Made by a program: the position numbers and the translations under genes
Notes under the pieces: model-generated
The model's input: the letters and a program-made list of their open reading frames with translations, nothing else
Told to the model about the DNA's origin: nothing
Database searches by the model: none
In this document: one piece after another, positions 57,816 to 64,000 of the stretch
How positions within the stretch are numbered: the stretch's first letter is position 1
How the letters are laid out: each line of letters opens with the position of its first letter
Assembly: GCF_003443735.1 (NCBI RefSeq)
Contig: NZ_CP031969.1
Span: 7,874,001 to 7,938,000, forward strand
Source of the DNA: Streptomyces sp. CC0208
GTDB taxonomy: Bacteria; Actinomycetota; Actinomycetes; Streptomycetales; Streptomycetaceae
Length of the DNA stretch: 64,000 nt
Direction of reading: 5' to 3'

Positions 57816-59381
57816 ATGACGGCCACGAAGAACGCCCCCGGCCGTGCGATCACCGCGCGGCTGCGGGGGGTGCACAAGTCCTACGGCCCGGTGCGCGTCC
57901 TCGATCTGCCCGAACTCGACCTCTACGCCGGCCAGGTGGTCGGCCTGGTCGGCGAGAACGGTGCCGGGAAGTCCACGCTGATGGGCACCCTGGCCGGATC
58001 GGTGCACCGGGACGGCGGCGAGATCCTGATCGGCGGCGAGCCCCTCGCCGCGGGCTCGACCGAGGCGGCGGGTCAGCTGGGTGTCGCCATGGTCTCCCAG
58101 GAGTTCCCGCTGGTCGGCCAGTTGTCGGTGGCCGAGAACCTGCTGCTGGGACGCCGACCGCGCGAGTCGAGGCGCCGGTTCCTGGTGGACCGTGCGGCGC
58201 AGCGGGCCGAGGCGAAGGCGATGCTGGCGGAGATCGGTCTGTCCGCCGAGACCATCGCGGTGGGCCGGGAGGTGCGCACCCTTCCGGTGCCGACCCGCCA
58301 GATGATCGAGATCGCCAAGGCGTGGGGCCGCGAACCCAAGCTGCTGATCCTGGACGAGCCGACGTCCTCCCTGGGGCCCGTCGAGGCCGAGATGGTGCTG
58401 GGCCTCGCCCGGCAACTGGCCGAGCGCGGTGGCACGGTGCTGTTCATCGGGCATCGTCTCGACGAGGTGCGGGAGATCAGCGACCGCGTCCTCGTGCTGC
58501 GCAACGGCAGGCTGGTGGCCGACCTCGAACCGGCCGAGGCCACCGAGGAACGGCTGATCCGGGAGATGGTCGGCGGCGAGGTGGCCCAGGGTGAACCGAA
58601 GGCACCGCCGGCCACGAGCCCGGTCCTGCTGCAGGTCGAGGGCCTGACCTCGGACGGTCTCGGACCGGTCGACCTGGAGGTGCGCGAGGGCGAGATCCTG
58701 GGCGTGGCCGGGCTGATGGGCTCGGGCCGCAGCCGGCTGGTACATACGATCGCGGGCGCGCAGCCCTCGACGGGAGGCCGGATGCGGCTGGGCGGCGAGC
58801 CCTACCGGCCGCGCGGGGCGGGGGACGGTGTGGCGGCCGGGATCGCGCTGATCCCCGAGGACCGCAAGGAACAGTCCCTGGTGCTGTTCGCCTCGATCCG
58901 GGCGAACGTCCTCGTCTCGGTTCTTCGACGGATCAGCACCCGCGGCCTGCTCGGCCCGGGCCGGGAACGCGTCGAGGCACGGAAGATCACCGAGAACGTC
59001 AACGTGCGGATGCAGTCGGTGGAGCAGCCGATCGGCTCCCTGTCCGGCGGCAACCAGCAACGCGCCATCTTCGGCCGCGCCTTCGCCGCCGAACCACGAT
59101 TGCTGCTGCTCGACGAGCCGACCCGCGGTGTGGACGTCGGCGCGAAGGCGGAGATCTACAAGCTGATCGACCGGGCGGCCGAACAGGGCATGGCGCTGGT
59201 GGTCGCCTCCTCCGAGCTGGAGGAACTGCTGTGGATCTGTCACCGCATCGCGGTGATGAACCAGGGGCGGGTGGTGACCGTCATCGACCGGGCCGCTGCC
59301 ACCAAGGAACGGATCATGACGGCCGCGGCCGGTACCGCTCCTCTTGAGACACACCGAGTGACGAACGGAGCTACAGCATGA
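57816..59381 (+). CDS. ABC importer ATPase with two nucleotide-binding domains (CUT2)
   Basis: A 521-residue cytosolic ATPase of the AraG/RbsA type with two fused ABC domains. First domain: Walker A VGENGAGKSTLMG, Walker B LLILDEPTSSLGP; in place of the usual LSGGxxQ the signature region reads LPVPTRQMIEIAKAW. Second: the degenerate A-loop GLMGSGRSRLVHTI and intact LSGGNQQRAIFGRAF with LLLLDEPTRGVD. Such asymmetry is normal for the class. ATG at 57816 is 3 bases after the binding protein stop, and its own stop overlaps the permease start by 4 bases (ATGA). Confidence 0.94.
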   Translation: MTATKNAPGRAITARLRGVHKSYGPVRVLDLPELDLYAGQVVGLVGENGAGKSTLMGTLAGSVHRDGGEILIGGEPLAAGSTEAAGQLGVAMVSQEFPLVGQLSVAENLLLGRRPRESRRRFLVDRAAQRAEAKAMLAEIGLSAETIAVGREVRTLPVPTRQMIEIAKAWGREPKLLILDEPTSSLGPVEAEMVLGLARQLAERGGTVLFIGHRLDEVREISDRVLVLRNGRLVADLEPAEATEERLIREMVGGEVAQGEPKAPPATSPVLLQVEGLTSDGLGPVDLEVREGEILGVAGLMGSGRSRLVHTIAGAQPSTGGRMRLGGEPYRPRGAGDGVAAGIALIPEDRKEQSLVLFASIRANVLVSVLRRISTRGLLGPGRERVEARKITENVNVRMQSVEQPIGSLSGGNQQRAIFGRAFAAEPRLLLLDEPTRGVDVGAKAEIYKLIDRAAEQGMALVVASSELEELLWICHRIAVMNQGRVVTVIDRAAATKERIMTAAAGTAPLETHRVTNGATA

Positions 59382-60397
59382 GCGCGCAGAGCACGCTCGC
59401 CCCGAACGAGGTCGCGTCGCCGTCCCGTTCGGCCGTGTCGACCCTCGCCCGCAGACTCGCCGCCTCCCCGGAGGCCGGCGTGATCATCGCCTGCGTGGTG
59501 GTGTTCGTGGCGATCGCCGCCAACGCGGAGACGTACACGGCGGTGGGCAACCTCCAGGTGATGGGCCGCGACCTGTCGCAGGTCGGGATCCTCGCGATCG
59601 GTGAATCCCTGGTCATCCTGACCGGTGGCATCGACCTCTCGGTGGGTGCGCTGGCCGGTCTGGCCGGCATCCTGGCCGCCTGGATGAACGTCAACGAGGG
59701 CCTGCCCGCCCCCCTCGCGATCCTGCTCACGCTGGTGATCACCGCCGCCGTCGGTCTCTGGCACGGCGTCATGGTCACCCGCCTCAACGTGCCGCCCTTC
59801 GTGATCACCCTGGTCACCTACACCGTCGCGCAGGGCACCGCCCTCGCGATCACCAGCGGCTCGCCCATCAACAACCTCGATCCGCTGTTCAGCAGCCTGA
59901 GCCAGTACTACGTCGGTGAAGTGCCGGTCCCCGCACTGTTCTTCGTGGGCGCGGCCGCCGTCGCCTGGTTCGTGCTGGAGCGCACCTACGTGGGCCGGCA
60001 GATCTACGCGGTCGGCGGCAACAAGGAAGCCGCCCGGCTCGCGGGCATACCGACCGGCCGCCGGATCACCTCGACCTACGTCGCCAGTGCCGTGCTCGCC
60101 GGGGTGGTCGGCGTCCTGGTGATCGGCCGTATGAACGTGGCCGATCCCTCGGTCGGCGCGGGCTGGGAACTGACCGCGATCGCCGCCGCGGTGGTCGGCG
60201 GGATGTCGCTGTCGGGCGGCGAGGGCCGTATCGCCGGCATCGCGGCCGGCGCGATCCTGCTGGAGTTCATCACCAACGGCCTGCTCGCCCTGAAGGTGAG
60301 CCCGTACGACCAGCAGGTGGTGCAGGGTGCGGTCCTCGGCGTGGCCATCTTGCTCGACCGGGCGCGCGCACGCTACTTCGGCAGAAGCCGCGGTTAG
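59378..60397 (+). CDS. ABC importer permease (RbsC/AraH-type)
   Basis: A 339-residue inner-membrane permease of the BPD_transp_2 family with about nine helices. Marks: GILAIGESLVILTGGIDLSVGALAGLAGILAA (helices 2-3), RLNVPPFVITLVTYTVAQGTALAI, the cytoplasmic GRQIYAVGGNKEAARLAGIPTGRRITSTYVASAVLAG, and the C-terminal LLALKVSPYDQQVVQGAVLGVAILLD. Only one permease gene follows the ATPase, consistent with a homodimeric channel. Start overlaps the ATPase stop. Confidence 0.94.
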   Translation: MSAQSTLAPNEVASPSRSAVSTLARRLAASPEAGVIIACVVVFVAIAANAETYTAVGNLQVMGRDLSQVGILAIGESLVILTGGIDLSVGALAGLAGILAAWMNVNEGLPAPLAILLTLVITAAVGLWHGVMVTRLNVPPFVITLVTYTVAQGTALAITSGSPINNLDPLFSSLSQYYVGEVPVPALFFVGAAAVAWFVLERTYVGRQIYAVGGNKEAARLAGIPTGRRITSTYVASAVLAGVVGVLVIGRMNVADPSVGAGWELTAIAAAVVGGMSLSGGEGRIAGIAAGAILLEFITNGLLALKVSPYDQQVVQGAVLGVAILLDRARARYFGRSRG

Positions 60398-60436
60398 GCC
60401 GCCGGGCGCCTTGGCTGTCCTGGCACTCGTATTTTT

Positions 60437-60461
60437 TCGAACGTGGATCGATATGTCGAAC
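60437..60461. promoter_or_regulatory. Direct repeat TCGAAC upstream of araB
   Basis: TCGAAC occurs at 60437-60442 and 60456-60461, 19 bases apart, in the 84-base gap between the permease and araB. The second copy is part of TGTCGAACAC; TGTCGAAC also occurs (opposite strand) at 54953-54960. A regulator site is possible; a promoter for araBAD alone is not certain. Confidence 0.35.
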
Positions 60462-60481
60462 ACTCAATGTGGAGGAGACTG

Positions 60482-62164
60482 ATGGTGAACGCCGGAGACG
60501 AGCCGACCGGGAGCCCGGAACCGTGCGTCGTGGGAGTCGACTTCGGGACGTTGTCCGGACGGGCCGTGGTGGTCCGCGTCCGCGACGGCGAGGAGCTCGC
60601 GTCGGCGGAGCACGTCTATCCGCACGCGGTCCTGGACCGGGAGCTGCCGGACGGCACCCGGCTGCCTCCGGACTGGGCCCTCCAGGTGCCCTCGGACTAT
60701 GTCGACGTCCTGCGGCACGCGGTGCCGGCGGCGCTGGCGGCAGCCGGTGTACGGCCGGACCAGGTGATCGGCATCGGCACCGACTTCACCGCCTGCACGG
60801 TGCTGCCGGTGCTCGCCGACGGCACGCCCCTGTGCGAACTGCCCGAGTACACCGCCCGTCCGCACGCCTACGTCAAGCTGTGGCGCCACCACGCGGCCCA
60901 GGGCCAGGCCGACCGGATCAACGTGCTGGCCGCCGAACGCGAGGAGCCGTGGCTCGAGCGCTACGGCGGGAAGATCTCCTCGGAGTGGGAGTTCGCCAAG
61001 GCGCTCCAGGTGTTGGAGGAGGACTCCGAGATCTACCAGCGCATGGAGCGGTGGGTGGAGGCCGCGGACTGGATCGTGTGGCGGCTGTGCGGGACGTACG
61101 TCCGCAACGCCTGCACCGCCGGTTACAAGGGCCAGTACCAGGACGGCGCCTACCCCTCCCGGGACTACCTGGAAGCGCTCGCCCCCGGCTTCGCCGGCTT
61201 CGTGACGGAGAAACTGGCGCATCCGATCGGTGCGTTGGGCGCGAGGGCCGGGCACCTGACGGCCGAGGCCGCGGCCTGGACGGGGCTGCCGGAAGGCATC
61301 GCGGTGTGCGTGGGCAACGTCGACGCCCATGTCACGGCCCCGGCGGCCGGGGCGGTGGAGCCCGGCCAGATGGTGGCCATCATGGGCACCTCGACCTGCC
61401 ATGTGATGAGTTCCGACCAGCGGGGCGTGGTGCCCGGCATGTGCGGTGTCGTCGAGGGCGGCATCCTGCCGGGGCTGTGGGGTTACGAGGCCGGGCAGAG
61501 TGGCGTCGGCGACATCTTCGGGTGGTTCGTTCGGACCGGTTTCCCCGCCGAGTACGCCGAGAAGGCCGCGGCGGCCGGGCAGACCGCGCACGAGTACCTG
61601 ACCGCGCTGGCGGCCGGGCAGCAGGTCGGCGAGCACGGTCTCGTGGCCCTGGACTGGCACAGCGGCAACCGTTCGGTGCTGGTCGACCACGAACTGAGCG
61701 GTGTGGTCGTGGGGCTGACGCTGTCCACCCGCCCCGAGGACGTCTACCGCGCCCTGCTGGAGGCCACCGCCTTCGGCACCCGCACCATCATCGAGGCCTT
61801 CGAGGCGTCCGGAGTGCCGGTCGGCGAACTGATCGTCGCGGGCGGTCTGACGAAGAACGCGCTGCTGATGCAGATCTACGCCGACGTCACCCGCCGCCCG
61901 CTGAGCATCATCGGCTCCGCACAGGGGCCGGCGCTCGGCGCGGCGATGCACGCCGCGGTCGCCGCCGGGGCACACCCCGACATCCAGGCCGCCGCACGCG
62001 CCATGGGCAAGGCCGACCGAGGCGTGTACCAACCGGACCCGGAACGCGCCGCGGCCTATGACCGCCTGTACGCCGAGTACCGGCTCCTGCACGACTACTT
62101 CGGCCGCGGCACCAACGACGTCATGCATCGCCTGCGCGCTCTCCGCGCCGAAGCGTCCGCCTGA
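60482..62164 (+). CDS. araB: L-ribulokinase
   Basis: A 560-residue FGGY-family kinase making L-ribulose 5-phosphate from L-ribulose and ATP. Features: ATPase phosphate 1 CVVGVDFGTLSGRAVVVRV, the substrate-loop segment GIGTDFTACTVLPVLADGTPLC, WRLCGTYVRNACTAGYKGQY, and the C-terminal ASKHA signature GELIVAGGLTKNALLMQIYADVTRRPLSIIGSAQGPALGAAMHA. Length fits the family. ATG at 60482 has a strong GGAGGAG six bases upstream. Second step of L-arabinose catabolism, followed by araA and araD. Confidence 0.96.
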   Translation: MVNAGDEPTGSPEPCVVGVDFGTLSGRAVVVRVRDGEELASAEHVYPHAVLDRELPDGTRLPPDWALQVPSDYVDVLRHAVPAALAAAGVRPDQVIGIGTDFTACTVLPVLADGTPLCELPEYTARPHAYVKLWRHHAAQGQADRINVLAAEREEPWLERYGGKISSEWEFAKALQVLEEDSEIYQRMERWVEAADWIVWRLCGTYVRNACTAGYKGQYQDGAYPSRDYLEALAPGFAGFVTEKLAHPIGALGARAGHLTAEAAAWTGLPEGIAVCVGNVDAHVTAPAAGAVEPGQMVAIMGTSTCHVMSSDQRGVVPGMCGVVEGGILPGLWGYEAGQSGVGDIFGWFVRTGFPAEYAEKAAAAGQTAHEYLTALAAGQQVGEHGLVALDWHSGNRSVLVDHELSGVVVGLTLSTRPEDVYRALLEATAFGTRTIIEAFEASGVPVGELIVAGGLTKNALLMQIYADVTRRPLSIIGSAQGPALGAAMHAAVAAGAHPDIQAAARAMGKADRGVYQPDPERAAAYDRLYAEYRLLHDYFGRGTNDVMHRLRALRAEASA

Positions 62165-62214
62165 GCGATCCGGCCACCCCTCCCGCAAGCAGCTCCACGT
62201 GAAAGGACCCCGCC

Positions 62215-63732
62215 ATGACCACACCCGAAGGGCCGTCGACCGGACAGGAGATCTGGTTCCTGACGGGAAGCCAGGGACTGTACGGCGACGACACGTTGCA
62301 GCAGGTCGCCCAACAGTCCCGGCAGATCGCCGAACGGCTCGACGCAGCGCCCCAGATACCGCTGCGGATCGTGTGGAAGCCGGTGCTCACCGACGCCGAG
62401 TCGATCCGGCGCCTGTGCCTGGAGGCCACCGCCTCGGACACCTGTGTAGGCGTCCTCGTGTGGATGCACACCTTCTCCCCGGCGAAGATGTGGATCGCCG
62501 GACTCAGCGCCCTGGACCGGCCCGTGCTGCATCTGCACACCCAGTACAACCTGTCGCTGCCCTGGTCGAGCATCGACATGGACTTCATGAACCTCAACCA
62601 GGCCGCCCACGGCGACCGCGAGTTCGCGCACATAGAGTCCCGCGTCGGCGTCAACCGCAAGATCGTCGCCGGTCACAGCACCGATCCGCGGGTCGTGAGG
62701 CGCGTCGCCGCCTGGACCCGGGCCGCGGCCGGGCGTCACGCCTCGCGCACCCTGCGGCTGGCACGCTTCGGCGACAACATGCGCGATGTCGCCGTGACCG
62801 AGGGCGACAAGGTCGAGGCGCAGCTGCGGTTCGGGTTCTCCGTGAACACCTATGGCGTCAATGACCTGGTGGCCGTGGTCGACGCGGTCGAGGACAAGGC
62901 GGCGGCCGAACTCGCCGAGGAGTACGTGGAGTCGTACGACGTCGTACCCGCCCTGCGCCCCGGCGGCATCCGTCACGACTCGCTCCTGTATGCGGCTCGC
63001 CAGGAGATCGGCCTGCGGACCTTCCTGACCGAGGGCGGCTTCACCGCGTTCACCACCAACTTCGAGGACCTGGGCGGGCTGCGCCAGCTGCCCGGCCTGG
63101 CCGTGCAGCGGCTCATGGCCGACGGCTACGGCTTCGGCGGCGAGGGCGACTGGAAGACCGCCGCGCTGCTGCGCACCATGAAGGTCATGGGCGCCGGACA
63201 AGCCGGCGGCACCAGCTTCATGGAGGACTACACGTACCACCTGGGCCCCGGCACCCCGCGCATCCTGGGCGCCCACATGCTGGAGGTCTGCCCCTCGATC
63301 GCTGCCGACCGGCCCAGCTGCGAGATCCACCCGCTGTCCATCGGCGGGCGCGAGGACCCGGTCCGCCTGGTCTTCAACGCGGCCGAGGGCCCGGCCGTCG
63401 TCGTCGGCCTGTGCGATCTCGGCGACCGCTTCCGCCTCACCGCGAACGCCGTCGACGTCATCGCTCCGAGCCAGCCGCTGCCTCAGCTTCCGGTCGCGAG
63501 GGCCGTGTGGACGCCACGTCCCTCGCTGGCCGAGTCGGCGGAGAGCTGGCTGCTGGCCGGAGCCCCGCACCACACCGTGCTCAGTTCGGCCGTCGACGCC
63601 GAGACGCTGGGCGACTTCGCCGCCATGACCGGCGTCGAACTGCTCACCATCGACGAGCACACCACCACCGACCAGTTCGCCAAGGAGATCCGGTGGAACG
63701 CCGCCTACCACCGTCTGGCCCAGGCGCTGTGA
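62215..63732 (+). CDS. araA: L-arabinose isomerase
   Basis: A 505-residue enzyme interconverting L-arabinose and L-ribulose. Family blocks: EIWFLTGSQGLYGDDTLQQVAQQSR, GVLVWMHTFSPAKMWIAGL, HTQYNLSLPWSSIDMDFMNLNQAAHGDREF, RLARFGDNMRDVAVTEGDKVEAQLRFGFSVN, FLTEGGFTAFTTNFEDLGGLRQLPGLAVQRLMADGYGFGGEGDWKTAA with the metal-ligand Glu, and FMEDYTYHLGPGTPRILGAHMLEVCPSI with the metal-ligand His pair. Start ATG at 62215 has AAAGGA upstream. First enzyme of the path, encoded between araB and araD. Confidence 0.97.
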   Translation: MTTPEGPSTGQEIWFLTGSQGLYGDDTLQQVAQQSRQIAERLDAAPQIPLRIVWKPVLTDAESIRRLCLEATASDTCVGVLVWMHTFSPAKMWIAGLSALDRPVLHLHTQYNLSLPWSSIDMDFMNLNQAAHGDREFAHIESRVGVNRKIVAGHSTDPRVVRRVAAWTRAAAGRHASRTLRLARFGDNMRDVAVTEGDKVEAQLRFGFSVNTYGVNDLVAVVDAVEDKAAAELAEEYVESYDVVPALRPGGIRHDSLLYAARQEIGLRTFLTEGGFTAFTTNFEDLGGLRQLPGLAVQRLMADGYGFGGEGDWKTAALLRTMKVMGAGQAGGTSFMEDYTYHLGPGTPRILGAHMLEVCPSIAADRPSCEIHPLSIGGREDPVRLVFNAAEGPAVVVGLCDLGDRFRLTANAVDVIAPSQPLPQLPVARAVWTPRPSLAESAESWLLAGAPHHTVLSSAVDAETLGDFAAMTGVELLTIDEHTTTDQFAKEIRWNAAYHRLAQAL

Positions 63733-63757
63733 CTCCCCGTACCGAAGGAGACGACCG

Positions 63758-64000
63758 ATGAGCGTGCCCGTCCGGGAGGGTCTGCGCCGGGAGGTACTGG
63801 AGGCGAACCTGGCCATCCCCCAGGTCGGCCTGGCGACCCTGACCTGGGGAAACGTCAGCGGAGTCGACCGCGAGGCAGGCGTGTTCGTCATCAAGCCCTC
63901 CGGCGTGCCCTATGACGCCCTGACCATCGACGACCTGGTCACCGTCCGCCTGTCCGACGGCGCCGTGGTCGACGGCGAACTACGCCCCTCCACCGACACC
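63758..64000 (+). CDS. araD: L-ribulose-5-phosphate 4-epimerase, 3' truncated by the window
   Basis: The first 81 codons of a class II aldolase-fold epimerase that converts L-ribulose 5-phosphate into D-xylulose 5-phosphate. Seen: REGLRREVLEANLAIPQVGLATLTWGNVSGVDREAGVFVIKPSGVPYDALTIDDLVTV, with the TWGNVSG and KPSG phosphate-binding parts typical of AraD. The metal-binding His triad would lie beyond the window edge. ATG at 63758 has GAAGGAG 8 bases upstream, 25 bases after the araA stop. Confidence 0.95.
   Translation, partial: MSVPVREGLRREVLEANLAIPQVGLATLTWGNVSGVDREAGVFVIKPSGVPYDALTIDDLVTVRLSDGAVVDGELRPSTDT

Overview
The window is chromosomal DNA from a Streptomyces-type actinomycete. It has very high G+C with strong third-position GC bias, frequent GTG starts, many ATGA/GTGA stop-start overlaps, Tat and lipoprotein signals, and typical families (SpoIIE/PAS/GAF phosphatase, Roadblock/LC7, DUF427, DUF5997, TerD-like SCO0854 family). 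No tRNA, rRNA, insertion sequence, prophage or CRISPR array was seen. The window starts in the last codons of one gene and ends inside araD.

Layout. 1-5 kb: end of an unidentified gene, then an ArsR regulator, an orphan Roadblock protein, a SpoIIE phosphatase, a phytanoyl-CoA dioxygenase with a small partner, and a divergent AraC regulator. 5-11 kb: an amidohydrolase; a three-gene set of an unknown 455-residue protein, a MoxR ATPase and a metallopeptidase/VWA protein; a P450. 11-17 kb: an unknown protein coupled to a GT4 glycosyltransferase; an Old Yellow Enzyme divergent from a MerR regulator with a MerR-type promoter between them; a class V aminotransferase and a DUF427 protein, preceded by a duplicated merR end. 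17-25 kb: pyruvate carboxylase, a GH13 enzyme, a DHA2 exporter and a LuxR regulator. 25-30 kb: a GH115 alpha-glucuronidase behind a perfect LacI-type palindrome, and an NlpC/P60 protein that lacks the catalytic Cys and carries a Pro-Glu-Tyr repeat region. 30-37 kb: an SDR reductase and an ABC importer/aldarate catabolic operon with a recognisable promoter and operator. 37-50 kb: fructosamine kinase-like gene, a tandem pair of structured intergenic repeats, SCO0854-like protein, DUF5997/LysR-like pair, TetR-SGNH pair divergent from an FBP-domain gene with a perfect operator, Lrp/AsnC and FUSC-like pair, a beta-propeller lactonase with a DasR-like box, a CbiX-like protein, a BadF-type sugar kinase and uracil-DNA glycosylase. 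50-64 kb: an arabinan/L-arabinose locus.

The arabinose locus holds two secreted arabinofuranosidases (GH51-like with LamG, and GH54 with a ricin-type lectin domain), a LacI regulator, a three-component ABC importer, and araB-araA-araD, so polymer breakdown, uptake and catabolism to D-xylulose 5-phosphate are adjacent. A near-identical 14-base motif precedes both lacI and the GH54 gene and is the likely operator. The GH115 enzyme and the aldarate operon suggest a second, uronic-acid branch of plant cell wall use.

Most genes are ordinary. The observations most worth following are the Cys-to-Asn NlpC/P60 protein, the 93-base structured tandem repeats, the MoxR/metallopeptidase-VWA set with its unknown partner, the HTH-less LysR-like protein with a basic tail, and several operator/promoter architectures that can be read directly.
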